From DMER64 sp964554535 (GTDB taxonomy: Bacteria > Bacteroidota > Bacteroidia > Bacteroidales > UBA932): a stretch of 64,000 nucleotides of DNA. This document shows, piece after piece, positions 35,213 through 44,545 of this stretch (position 1 is the stretch's first letter; every line of letters starts with the position of its first letter). A program made the translations under genes and the position numbers. The stretch is taken from positions 1-64,000 of the forward strand of contig CAZKPB010000012.1 in the NCBI GenBank assembly GCA_964554535.1. Reading direction: 5' to 3'. Under the pieces are notes generated by a model, which was not told the origin of the DNA, did no database searches, and saw nothing but the letters and a program-made list of their open reading frames with translations.

Positions 35213-37600
35213 ATGCGTCGTGCATTTTTATTTTTCCTGCTGCTGCTGCCTTTGGGACTTAACGCCCAACAGAGTGTGACCCGGTATGTGAACCCCTTTA
35301 TAGGCACCCAGCGGATGGGGCACACCTTCCCCGGCGCCTGCGTGCCTTTTGGGGCCGTGCAGTTGAGCCCCGATACGGATACCATTCCCCACAATGTGGA
35401 GGGGGCCTACCAGAAAGAAGTCTATAATTACTGCGCCGGCTATCAGTATGAAGACAAGACCATTGTGGGATTCAGTCATACCCATCTTAACGGGACGGGC
35501 CACTCGGACCTGGGGGACGTGCTGCTTATGCCCGTGCAGGGAACCGACCGTCTGAACCCCGGTACGGCCGACCATCCGGAAAACGGCTACCGCTCACGCT
35601 TCTCGCACAGTACGGAGGAAGCTTCGCCCGGTTACTATGCGGTCACGCTGGATGACTATAACATTGAAGTGGAACTTACGGCCACCCCCCGTGGCGGCAT
35701 GCACCGCTATACCTACCTCACCCAGGACGGGAAAAAGGCGTCGGCGGGCAGGGTGCTGCTGGATTTGAACCACGGCCTGTACAATTACGACGGCAAGGTG
35801 CTTTGGGCCCAGGTGCGCGTGGAAGACGAATATACGCTTACCGGTTACCGTATCACCGAGGGCTGGGCGCGTACCAATTACACGTATTTTGCCATCAAGT
35901 TCTCCCGGCCCGTCAAAAATTACGGTTGCGCATTGAATCAGGACAAAACTTATAACGGATTCTGGAGACAGTTTGACCAGCAGCAGCATTTTCCGGAGAT
36001 GGGAGGGCAGGGCCTGACCGCCTACTTTGATTTTGACCTGGTCAAGAACGGAGGCAGTTATGCCGATGACGGGGTGCTGGAAGTCAGGGTCGCCCTTTCA
36101 GGAGTGGATTGCCTGGGGGCTTTGGCCAATTTGAAGGCCGAGCTGGAGGATAAAAATTTTGAATCGGTGCTGTGGGAGGCTCAGAAAATGTGGGATCAGG
36201 CGCTGTCTGTAATAGAACTGGATCCCACGCAGGGAAATCAGAAGGCCGAGGACCGGAAAGTCAGTTTCTATACGGCCCTGTACCATACCATGATTAATCC
36301 GTCGCTCTATCAGGACGTGGACGGCCGTTACCGCGGCATTGACCATAACATCCATACCAGCCAAAGTCATCAGAATTACACCGTTTTTTCTCTATGGGAC
36401 ACCTTCCGTGCCCTGCACCCCTTGATGAACCTGACCGCCCCGGTGCGCAGCCGCCAATTTGTGGCGTCTATGCTGGCGCACTATGATCAGAGCGTGCACC
36501 ATATGTTGCCGGTTTGGTCGCTGCAGGGCAATGAAAATTGGTGCATGACGGGCTATCACGCTGTTTCCGTACTGGCCGACTCGTACGCTAAGGGGCTGCT
36601 GCCGCAAAGTTTGCTGCCCCGTTTGGTCGAGGCGGCTTCCGCCTCGGCAAGTGTGCCTTATTACAGCGGGATGGCGTCCTATATGAAAGACGGGTTTGTG
36701 GACGCGCAGGCAAGTGCTTCCGGGGCCTCTCAAACGCTGGAATACGCATACGACGACTGGTGTGTGTTCCAGTTGGCCAATGCGGCGGCCGACCCGGTGA
36801 AGACGGCCAGTTTCAGGGATAGGGCCGTCAATTACCGCAATGTGTTTGACTCGGCTCTGGGACTGGTACGCGCACGCAATGCCGACGGCAGCTTTGTGAC
36901 GCCGTTTGATGCGCTGGACACGCAGGGACAGGGATTCATAGAAGGCAACTCGTGGAATTACTCGTTTTTTGTGCCGCATAACGTGGCCGATTTGATTACA
37001 CGGATGGGGGGCAAAAAACGTTTTGAGAACCGTTTGGATTCGCTTTTTACCATGAACCTGCCGGACCGATATTTTGAACAGACGGAAGATATTACGCGCG
37101 ACGGGATTATGGGCTGCTACGTACACGGCAACGAGCCGTCCCATCACGTACCCTACCTCTATGCCTGGACGGGTGCTCCCTGGAAAGGACAGGAGCGCCT
37201 CAAATTCATAATGGACGGGATGTATCGCAATGCTCCCGACGGACTCTGCGGCAACGACGACTGCGGCCAGATGTCTGCCTGGTATGTATTTACGGCCATG
37301 GGCTTTTATCCGGTGTGTCCCGGAACCGACCAGTATGTGCTGGGAATCCCGTATTTCAAGAACCTGTCCCTGAGGCTGGAAAACGGGAAGGCATTTACGG
37401 TAAATGCGCCTTTGCTCTCTGACAAGAACTGTTACGTGAAAGAGGTGCGGCTTAACGGTAAAGTGCTGACTACCGCATATATTACACATACACAAATTAT
37501 GGCCGGCGGGGTATTGGAATTTGTGATGTCCGCTTCTCCGGCCCGCGGAAGAACGTTTAAGGGAAGCAATTTGCCGTATTCCTTTGAACCCGGTAAATAA
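35213..37600 (+). CDS. GH92 family glycosidase (alpha-mannosidase family)
   Basis: A 795-residue exported enzyme with signal peptide RRAFLFFLLLLPLGLNAQ. The GH92 landmarks are YVNPFIGT, GHTFPGACVPFGAVQLSPDT, the catalytic-domain segments ENWCMTGYHA and GYHAVSVLAD, and near the end QMSAWYVFTAMGFYPVCPG. GH92 enzymes are calcium-dependent exo-alpha-mannosidases acting on N-glycans or yeast mannan; the linkage cannot be told from sequence. No other mannan genes adjoin it. A TACCTTCG box (35178-35185), close to the -7 consensus, precedes it. Confidence 0.93.
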   Translation: MRRAFLFFLLLLPLGLNAQQSVTRYVNPFIGTQRMGHTFPGACVPFGAVQLSPDTDTIPHNVEGAYQKEVYNYCAGYQYEDKTIVGFSHTHLNGTGHSDLGDVLLMPVQGTDRLNPGTADHPENGYRSRFSHSTEEASPGYYAVTLDDYNIEVELTATPRGGMHRYTYLTQDGKKASAGRVLLDLNHGLYNYDGKVLWAQVRVEDEYTLTGYRITEGWARTNYTYFAIKFSRPVKNYGCALNQDKTYNGFWRQFDQQQHFPEMGGQGLTAYFDFDLVKNGGSYADDGVLEVRVALSGVDCLGALANLKAELEDKNFESVLWEAQKMWDQALSVIELDPTQGNQKAEDRKVSFYTALYHTMINPSLYQDVDGRYRGIDHNIHTSQSHQNYTVFSLWDTFRALHPLMNLTAPVRSRQFVASMLAHYDQSVHHMLPVWSLQGNENWCMTGYHAVSVLADSYAKGLLPQSLLPRLVEAASASASVPYYSGMASYMKDGFVDAQASASGASQTLEYAYDDWCVFQLANAAADPVKTASFRDRAVNYRNVFDSALGLVRARNADGSFVTPFDALDTQGQGFIEGNSWNYSFFVPHNVADLITRMGGKKRFENRLDSLFTMNLPDRYFEQTEDITRDGIMGCYVHGNEPSHHVPYLYAWTGAPWKGQERLKFIMDGMYRNAPDGLCGNDDCGQMSAWYVFTAMGFYPVCPGTDQYVLGIPYFKNLSLRLENGKAFTVNAPLLSDKNCYVKEVRLNGKVLTTAYITHTQIMAGGVLEFVMSASPARGRTFKGSNLPYSFEPGK

Positions 37601-37623
37601 TGGCACCTATCCAAAAAATGTAT

Positions 37624-37631
37624 TATCTTTG
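37624..37631 (+). promoter_or_regulatory. -7 box of the AAA_28/aldolase/purL operon
   Basis: TATCTTTG, an exact TAnnTTTG match, lies 11 bases before the ATG of the first gene. No TTTG is seen at the -33 position. Confidence 0.5.
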
Positions 37632-37641
37632 CTATTAAAAT

Positions 37642-38190
37642 ATGACCCCCAAAAACACCTTAATTGTCAATTTGTTTGGCGGACCGGCAGCGGGAAAGAC
37701 TACTTGTGCGTGGGAAATTGCCAGTAAGCTCAAAAAACAGCATTTGGTAACGGAATACGTTTCTGAATACGCCAAAGAATTAGTGTGGGACCAGAATTTT
37801 GAGCTTTTGGACGGCAGCGAGCCGCACCAGAGGCACATTTTTGAGGTCCAAACGCACAGGGTGGAACGTCTGGTTGGAAAAGTGGACGTTGTTGTGACAG
37901 ATGCCACGTTGTTGAACAGCCTGGTTTACGGCAAAAATATAACAGAAGTCTTCCGCAAGGAGATACTGGACAATTTTTTGCGTTTCAACAACTTCAACCT
38001 GTTTATCCAGCGGGCGGCGTATTTTGAACAGGAGGGAAGGGTGCATAACCTGGAGCAGTCGTTGTCCATAGACGAGGACATCATTGATATCCTGGTGGGC
38101 AACAAAATATCGTTTAAAACGTACAGCCACCGTACATTGGACCTGGTGGTAATGAAAATATGTTTACTAATAAACACTAACGCAAAATGA
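37642..38190 (+). CDS. AAA_28-type P-loop ATPase/kinase
   Basis: A 182-residue P-loop protein: LFGGPAAGKTTCAWEIA is the Walker A region, VVVTDATLLNS a Walker B-like strand, and QRAAYFEQEGR a lid-type segment. This places it in the AAA_28/NadR-kinase-like or Ttd14-like group, small nucleoside or nucleotide kinases by structure, although the true substrate is unknown. Its last four bases overlap the start of the aldolase gene (ATGA at 38187), so the two are coupled. Linkage with purL hints at nucleotide metabolism. Confidence 0.78.
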   Translation: MTPKNTLIVNLFGGPAAGKTTCAWEIASKLKKQHLVTEYVSEYAKELVWDQNFELLDGSEPHQRHIFEVQTHRVERLVGKVDVVVTDATLLNSLVYGKNITEVFRKEILDNFLRFNNFNLFIQRAAYFEQEGRVHNLEQSLSIDEDIIDILVGNKISFKTYSHRTLDLVVMKICLLINTNAK

Positions 38191-38948
38191 TTCTAAAGTA
38201 CAACGGCCCTTTGCAAATGCAGATCAATGCTATTGCACGAGTAGCAGAACACCTTTGGGCAAAAGGTTGGGCGGAACGCAACGCAGGCAACATTTCTGTG
38301 AACATTACAGATTACATTGGAGATGATAACCGGACCCTTCCGGCTATTCAAAAGATTCCGCTTTATTATACTTTTCCCGAACTGGAAGGTCAGTTTTACT
38401 ATGTAACCAGTGCGGGCTCCCGTATGCGTGACTTGGCCCGGGACCCTATGGATCAAGGAATTATTATCCGCGTGGAAGCCGGCGGCAAGAGCATAGACAT
38501 TATTGCCGACAAGGACCTTCCGCCAACTATTGAGTTACCTTCCCACTTGTTAATGCACCAGTTTTTTGCCCACGAATCCATCAAAGAAGGCAAAGAAGTG
38601 GGAGCCGGCCGTCGTGTGGTATTCCATACACACCCCACCGAGTTGATTGCCCTGTCGCATATCAAGGAATTGCAAAGTACGCAGGCCATTACCAAGGCCT
38701 TGTACCAGATGCACGCGGAAGTGCAGATGTCTGTTCCGCGCGGCCTGGCCTGGGTGCCCTATGAAGAACCGGGTTCCATGGAACTGGCCCGTGCCGGCAT
38801 CAAGGACCTCAAGGACCATCGTTTCATGCTGTGGGAACGTCACGGCGTGCTCGGTACCGGAAGCAATATCACGGAAGTCTTTGATATGATAGATACGCTT
38901 AACAAGGCGGCTCAGATTTACATTCTCAAACATTTATTGGAAAAATAA
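38187..38948 (+). CDS. Rhamnulose-1-phosphate aldolase-like class II aldolase
   Basis: A 253-residue zinc-dependent aldolase. KGWAERNAGNISVNI resembles the phosphate-binding start of Bacteroidota RhaD, HTHPTEL supplies two metal-binding histidines, and WERHGVLG the third. The TSAGSRMRDLARDPM segment also matches RhaD. RhaD splits rhamnulose-1-phosphate to dihydroxyacetone phosphate and lactaldehyde. However, no rhamnose isomerase, kinase or transporter is nearby; instead it lies between a P-loop protein and purL. It may therefore use another phosphosugar. The purL start follows five bases after its stop. Confidence 0.82.
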   Translation: MILKYNGPLQMQINAIARVAEHLWAKGWAERNAGNISVNITDYIGDDNRTLPAIQKIPLYYTFPELEGQFYYVTSAGSRMRDLARDPMDQGIIIRVEAGGKSIDIIADKDLPPTIELPSHLLMHQFFAHESIKEGKEVGAGRRVVFHTHPTELIALSHIKELQSTQAITKALYQMHAEVQMSVPRGLAWVPYEEPGSMELARAGIKDLKDHRFMLWERHGVLGTGSNITEVFDMIDTLNKAAQIYILKHLLEK

Positions 38949-38953
38949 AACTT

Positions 38954-41900
38954 ATGATGCTTTTTTTTAAAGACGCCAATTCCCGGGTTTTGGCCTTGCA
39001 AACAGATCAAGACTTTACGGAAGAGGGTATGGCAGCGCTTTGCTGGTTATTTGAAGGCGCCCAACCAGTGGACCCGGCCGATCCTTTTTTGCAAGGTTGG
39101 TTTGTAGGTCCGCGCAAAGAAATGATTACCCCCTGGAGTACGGTGGCGGTGGAAATTTGCATAAATATGAGCGTGAACGGCATTGTGCGGATGGAGGAAT
39201 TTTTCCCCGTACCGTCTGACCGGGCCACATACGACCCCATGTTGCGGGCCCTATACCACGGCCTGGACGGGAATGTCTTTACGCTGGACAAAAAGCCCCA
39301 ACCCATCACCTACATAAAAGATTTAAAGAAATACAACATAGAAGAAGGCCTTGCCCTCAATTCCAATGAAATAGCCTATCTGGAACAATTGGCCGCCCGT
39401 TTGGGCCGCCCGCTGACCGACTCGGAACTGTTTGGTTTTTCTCAGGTGAATTCTGAGCATTGCCGCCACAAAATCTTCAACGGCACCTTTGTCATTGACG
39501 GCAAGGAAATGCCTTCCACTCTTTTTGGCCTCATCAAAAAGACCTCCAGGGAACACCCCAACCTCATCGTATCGGCCTACAAAGACAACTGCGCGTTTAT
39601 ACAGGGCCCGCAGGACAACCTGTACTTCACTCCCTCTGCCCCGGACAAACCCAGTGCCTTTGGCCTGCACAGCCACCCCACGGTCATCAGTTTGAAGGCC
39701 GAGACCCACAACTTCCCCACCACGGTAGAACCGTTCAACGGCGCCGCCACCGGTAGCGGTGGAGAAATCCGCGACCGTATGGCGGGTGGCAAGGCCTCGT
39801 TCCCGTTGGCGGGAACCGCGGTCTATATGACCTCGTACCCGCGCCTGGAAGGCGGACAACACACCCGGGAAGGTCGTAAGTGGCTGTATCAGAAGCCGGA
39901 AGACGTGCTTACCAAGGCTTCCAACGGAGCCAGTGATTTTGGCAACAAATTCGGCCAGCCGCTTATCTGCGGTTCACTGCTGTGTTTTGAACATATTGAG
40001 GCCCAACGCCGTTTCGGTTACGACAAAGTCATCATGCTGGCCGGCGGAGTAGGGTACGCCAAGGCAAACGATGCCAGGAAGGATGTACCGCAGGTAGGCG
40101 ACAAGGTGGTCCTGCTGGGCGGTGACAACTACCGTATAGGAATGGGTGGCGGCGCAGTATCGTCCGTTGCCACAGGGGAGTACGGCAATGCCATAGAACT
40201 GAATGCCGTGCAGCGCGCCAATCCGGAAATGCAAAAACGCGTGTACAACGCGGTACGTGCCATGGCCGAGTGTGAACATAATCCCATTGTATCCATTCAC
40301 GACCACGGGGCCGGCGGTCACTTGAACTGTCTGTCCGAGCTGGTGGAAGAGACGGGCGGCAGGGTGGATTTGAGCAAATTGCCCATAGGAGACCCCACGC
40401 TGAGCTACAAGGAAATTGTGGGCAACGAGTCCCAGGAACGTATGGGACTGGTTATCAGCGAAAAGGATTTGCCGTTACTGGAAGCTACCGCGCAGCGGGA
40501 AAGGGCTCCTTTTTACGTGATTGGTGATATTACCGGTGACAAACGCTTTACTTTTGAAGATTCACGTACCGGAGAAAAACCCATAGACCTGGCCCTGGAA
40601 GACATGTTTGGGTCGGCTCCCAAAACCGTAATGACGGACGTCACGGACCAGCCGGTATATGCGCCGGTGGAAGCGGCTGGGGACAACGCGTCGTTACAGC
40701 AGTATGCCGCACAAGTGATGCAACTGGAATCGGTGGCCTGCAAAGACTGGCTCACCAACAAGGTGGACCGTTCCGTAAGCGGTCTGATAGCCAACCAGCA
40801 ATGTGCCGGTCCGCTGCAATTGCCTTTGAATGATTACGGTATGACGGCACTGAGCTATGCTCCGGAAGGTTTTGAACCTGATGGAAATCTGGAAGGCAAC
40901 TTCAGGGGAATGGCCACTTCACTGGGTCACGCTCCCGTCCCCGGCCTGATCAATGCCGCCGCCGGAAGCCGTCTGTCCATAGCCGAGGCCCTCACCAACC
41001 TGGCCTGCGCTCCGCTGGACGGCGGATTGCAGGGCGTGTCGCTGAGCGCCAACTGGATGTGGCCTTGCCGCAACAAAGGAGAAGACACCCGTCTGTATGA
41101 AGCCGTACAGGCAGCCAGCGATTTTGCCTGCGCCCTGGGTATCAATATTCCCACCGGCAAAGACTCACTCTCCATGACACAGAAATATCCGGACGGCACC
41201 AGCGTGCTGGCTCCCGGAACCGTCATCATATCCACCGTGGCTCCCGTGAAAGACGTGCGCAAGGCCATACGTCCCGTATTGCAGGACGTACCTTCCGTAT
41301 TGTTGTACGTGGACTTCTCCGGCGCACTGGGCAAAGCGCCCCTGGGAGGCGGTGCACTGGCACAATGCCTCGGCAAGTTGGGTGATGAATGTCCCGATGT
41401 GTATGATGCGGCGTATTTTGCGCGCGCCTTCGGGGCCGTGCAGCTGGCCGTGCAGGGAGACAATGTGCTCTCGGGGCACGACGTATCGGCCGGCGGTCTG
41501 TTGGTTTGCCTGCTGGAAATGTGCTTCAGCAATCCCGGCGGCGGGGTGTGCCTTGATGAGGAAGCGTTGCGATTGATGGCCCCTAAAAACCGTACGGCCG
41601 CCCTCTTTGCCGAGGTGCCCGGCGTGGTGCTGCAGGTGCCCGTGGACAAACTGGAACCCATGCTGGTATTCTTTGCCATACAGGGCGTCAAGGCCTTGTG
41701 GCTGGGGACGCCTTGCAGTGAAAGGGAAATAAGGGTGGATGACTCTCTGGCGTTTGACATAGACGCGTTGCGCAAACTGTGGTACAAGACTTCTTACCTG
41801 CTGGACAAACGGCAGAGCGGGGCCGAAAAGGCCTTGGAACGCTTTGAACATTTTGACAAGATTCCGTTACAATACGTATTCCCCAAAGGATTTGACACGC

Positions 41901-42694
41901 AGCATTTTGTAATGCCCGCCATGGGGAACAGACCCCGAGCGGCCATCATTCGTGAAAAAGGCTCGCAGTGTGACCGTGAGATGGCCTGGGCGCTGTATCT
42001 GGCCGGATTTGACGTCAAGGACGTGCATACCACCGACCTGGTAAGCGGCAGGGAAACCCTTGCAGACGTGCAGTTTATTGCGTTTGTGGGCGGCTTCTCC
42101 AATGCCGACACGCTGGGCTCGGCCAAAGGCTGGGCGGGGGCTATGCTCTATAATCCCAAGGCCAAGGCGGCCATTGATGCCTTCTATGCCCGCAAGGACA
42201 CGCTCAGTCTGGGAGTCTGCAACGGCTGCCAGTTGATGGCCGAATTGGGGCTGATTACCGCCGGAACTCCTGTGCGTTCTCCCAAAATGGTTTCCAACGA
42301 CTCGCATAAATTTGAGTGTAATTTTGTGAACCTGACTATAGAAGACAGCCCGTCCATTCTGCTGAGCCCGTTAGTGGGAGCGCGTTTGGGCGTATGGGTG
42401 GCGCACGGAGAGGGCAAATTTACTTTTCCGGACACCATAGACAACTACCACGTGGCGGCACGCTACAGTTATGATATGTATCCGGCCAATCCCAACGGGT
42501 CACCCCTAGGTGTGGCGGCCATCTGCAGTCCCTGCGGACGCCATCTGGCCATTATGCCCCATCCGGAACGTTGCGTGTACCCGTGGAACTGGACGTACTA
42601 TCCGGCCGACCGTCCGCAGGACAAGGTTTCCCCGTGGATGGCGCTGTTTACGGCGGCCCGCGAATTTTGCGCTACAACTTCTGTTGCTCAATAA
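38954..42694 (+). CDS. purL: Phosphoribosylformylglycinamidine synthase, large single-chain form
   Basis: A 1246-residue purine biosynthesis enzyme that converts FGAR, ATP and glutamine to FGAM. The N-terminal and ATP-binding halves show SQVNSEHCRHKIFNG, KAETHNFPTTVEPFNGAATG and HDHGAGGHLNCLSELVEE. The C-terminal glutamine amidotransferase has the nucleophile in LGVCNGCQLM and the catalytic His/Glu in MPHPERC. This fused form is usual for Bacteroidota and proteobacteria, unlike the split PurQ/L/S of Gram-positives. It ends a tight three-gene run. Its last 23 bases overlap the convergent phosphoesterase gene. Confidence 0.97.
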   Translation: MMLFFKDANSRVLALQTDQDFTEEGMAALCWLFEGAQPVDPADPFLQGWFVGPRKEMITPWSTVAVEICINMSVNGIVRMEEFFPVPSDRATYDPMLRALYHGLDGNVFTLDKKPQPITYIKDLKKYNIEEGLALNSNEIAYLEQLAARLGRPLTDSELFGFSQVNSEHCRHKIFNGTFVIDGKEMPSTLFGLIKKTSREHPNLIVSAYKDNCAFIQGPQDNLYFTPSAPDKPSAFGLHSHPTVISLKAETHNFPTTVEPFNGAATGSGGEIRDRMAGGKASFPLAGTAVYMTSYPRLEGGQHTREGRKWLYQKPEDVLTKASNGASDFGNKFGQPLICGSLLCFEHIEAQRRFGYDKVIMLAGGVGYAKANDARKDVPQVGDKVVLLGGDNYRIGMGGGAVSSVATGEYGNAIELNAVQRANPEMQKRVYNAVRAMAECEHNPIVSIHDHGAGGHLNCLSELVEETGGRVDLSKLPIGDPTLSYKEIVGNESQERMGLVISEKDLPLLEATAQRERAPFYVIGDITGDKRFTFEDSRTGEKPIDLALEDMFGSAPKTVMTDVTDQPVYAPVEAAGDNASLQQYAAQVMQLESVACKDWLTNKVDRSVSGLIANQQCAGPLQLPLNDYGMTALSYAPEGFEPDGNLEGNFRGMATSLGHAPVPGLINAAAGSRLSIAEALTNLACAPLDGGLQGVSLSANWMWPCRNKGEDTRLYEAVQAASDFACALGINIPTGKDSLSMTQKYPDGTSVLAPGTVIISTVAPVKDVRKAIRPVLQDVPSVLLYVDFSGALGKAPLGGGALAQCLGKLGDECPDVYDAAYFARAFGAVQLAVQGDNVLSGHDVSAGGLLVCLLEMCFSNPGGGVCLDEEALRLMAPKNRTAALFAEVPGVVLQVPVDKLEPMLVFFAIQGVKALWLGTPCSEREIRVDDSLAFDIDALRKLWYKTSYLLDKRQSGAEKALERFEHFDKIPLQYVFPKGFDTQHFVMPAMGNRPRAAIIREKGSQCDREMAWALYLAGFDVKDVHTTDLVSGRETLADVQFIAFVGGFSNADTLGSAKGWAGAMLYNPKAKAAIDAFYARKDTLSLGVCNGCQLMAELGLITAGTPVRSPKMVSNDSHKFECNFVNLTIEDSPSILLSPLVGARLGVWVAHGEGKFTFPDTIDNYHVAARYSYDMYPANPNGSPLGVAAICSPCGRHLAIMPHPERCVYPWNWTYYPADRPQDKVSPWMALFTAAREFCATTSVAQ

Positions 42695-44537
42695 GGGCTA
42701 CTTTTCCGTCCATGGCGCTGACCACAAAACGGGTGGCGTCCACCGGAACCACGGAATTGATCAAAGCTACGGAAAGGCGGTGAATCCATTGTGTTTCACC
42801 GCTTTTTACATTGTAAGCGTGTACAAAGCCGTTGCAGGTGGGAACCAACACCAAGTCTTCCGTGGCACTCACCGGTGAAGGACCTATCTCGTAGCCAAAA
42901 CCGCCTTTGACTTTCCAGTCGGCCACGGCCTTCTGGGGGCGTGTCTGATAGGAAAAGAGCGAGTCAAACATGGTCTTGATGTAGACGTGTTCCCCGTCGG
43001 TGGACAGCCCTATGCTTTCCCGGCCTCCGTCAACCTCCCAGATGGTTTTTCCGGTTTTGGCGTCCAGGGCGTAGCCTTTGCGCTGGGGCGTGGTGAAAAA
43101 GATTTTGTCGTGGGCCTTGACGGGCCAGGTGGCGGCCGGAGAATACTTCCGGGACATGCCTGGTACGTCCCATGTCCATTGCAATTTGCCGTTTTGCGGG
43201 TCCATACTGTAAAGCGCGTTGCCCCAACAGCCGATGACCACTTGTTGGTCATCCACGTAGGGTCGGGCTTCCACAAAGTCGGCAATGCCTCCCGTCTGCC
43301 AGATCAGTTTGCCCGTGGCGGCGTCCAGGGCCCGGAAAAAGCCGTCCGAGGCGCCGATGTATACTTTTCCGTCCCATACTGCGGGCGAGGCCACAATGCC
43401 TTTTGGGGTGGGGTAGCTCCAGCGTATGCTTCCGTCCTGCAGGGACAGGCAGTAAATGTTTTTGTCGGTCGAGGCAATGTAGACGCAGTCATCGGTCAGC
43501 GCCGGAGTGGAGAAGACCTTGCCGCCGGTGGGAGTCTGCCAGAGCAGGCTGCCGTCTGCCAGGTTAAGGGCTTTGACGGTTCCCTGTGTGTTGGCAAAGA
43601 CCACGCGGTCGGCTGCGGGGCTGATGACGGCCGCGCAACCAATGTCACTGACATCTTCATAGGTCCATACGGCACGGATTTGCGGGAAGGTGTCGTTTAC
43701 GGCAAATGAAGGGGCGTTATAGAGGGTGTCGGTGCGGTAGGGCGTAGCGGTTCCAAAGGCCTGACGGTGCCGGGGAGCTTTGGTATAGGCCGTGTCTGCC
43801 GTAACAATGCGGTCTGCAAATACCATTTCAGAAGGAGTGATGGTAATCAGGTTGTATCCGGGACCTTCCTTGTTCGCCATGGCGGTGCGGCATTTGACGG
43901 ATGCTATGCCGTCGGCGCTGAACGTGTCGTCCACGTGGTAATGCCCGCAAAGGGTGGTCTGGATGTTGCGTGTTTTGAGCAGGTTCATGATTTCTGACCA
44001 GTTGCTCACGTCGCCCTCCATCATGGGGTAGTGGTTAATAAACACAATGGGGGTCTCTGTGTCGGTGGCGCGTAACACGGAATCCATCCACAACACGCTT
44101 TCCTTGGGTACCAGGGCGGGGGACATACGCATATTGGGCCCCGAGTTGGTGCCCATAAAGAGAATGCCTTCTTTTTCAAAAGCAAATTGTTCATAGCCAA
44201 AGAGTTCTTTAAAGGTGTTGCAACCGCTTTCCGACCATTTGGAGTCGTGGTTGCCGGCCAGAATGTAATACGGTTTGGTAAGGCGCCCTATAAGGCTGTC
44301 CGCCAGTAGCAGTTCACTGTCCGAACCGAATTCGGTGATGTCTCCGGAAAGTATAATGAAATCAATGGAATCGTTGGTGTTCAGGTCGTCCACTATGCGC
44401 GCAAAGGTTGTTACGCAGGGGGCGTCCAGGGCCAGATGCAGGTCGGTCAGAAAAGCAAAGCGCACCGGTTTTCCGGCACGTTGGCAGGCGGCCGGAAGTA
44501 GCAGGGCCGCCACAAGCAGCCAAAAGAGTTTTTTCAT
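42672..44537 (-). CDS. Metallophosphoesterase fused to a PQQ/BamB-like beta-propeller
   Basis: A 621-residue lipoprotein (lipobox LPAAC). The N-terminal half is a calcineurin-like phosphoesterase with all metal motifs: FLTDLHL, ILSGDITEFGSD, LAGNHDSKW and CGHYHVDD. From about residue 290 to the end runs a propeller of repeated blades (VKALNLADGSLLWQTP, IYCLSLQDGSIRWSYP, FRALDAATGKLIWQTGG), the PQQ/BamB type. No substrate is known for this fusion. It is first in a minus-strand run with the sirtuin and ATPase genes and overlaps purL at its 3' end. Confidence 0.88.
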   Translation of the reverse strand: MKKLFWLLVAALLLPAACQRAGKPVRFAFLTDLHLALDAPCVTTFARIVDDLNTNDSIDFIILSGDITEFGSDSELLLADSLIGRLTKPYYILAGNHDSKWSESGCNTFKELFGYEQFAFEKEGILFMGTNSGPNMRMSPALVPKESVLWMDSVLRATDTETPIVFINHYPMMEGDVSNWSEIMNLLKTRNIQTTLCGHYHVDDTFSADGIASVKCRTAMANKEGPGYNLITITPSEMVFADRIVTADTAYTKAPRHRQAFGTATPYRTDTLYNAPSFAVNDTFPQIRAVWTYEDVSDIGCAAVISPAADRVVFANTQGTVKALNLADGSLLWQTPTGGKVFSTPALTDDCVYIASTDKNIYCLSLQDGSIRWSYPTPKGIVASPAVWDGKVYIGASDGFFRALDAATGKLIWQTGGIADFVEARPYVDDQQVVIGCWGNALYSMDPQNGKLQWTWDVPGMSRKYSPAATWPVKAHDKIFFTTPQRKGYALDAKTGKTIWEVDGGRESIGLSTDGEHVYIKTMFDSLFSYQTRPQKAVADWKVKGGFGYEIGPSPVSATEDLVLVPTCNGFVHAYNVKSGETQWIHRLSVALINSVVPVDATRFVVSAMDGKVALIEQQKL

Positions 44538-44545
44538 AAGTTTTT

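Noticed and set aside
36392..37606. 404-codon open frame on the minus strand
   Set aside because: Antisense to GH92; no signal peptide or domain.
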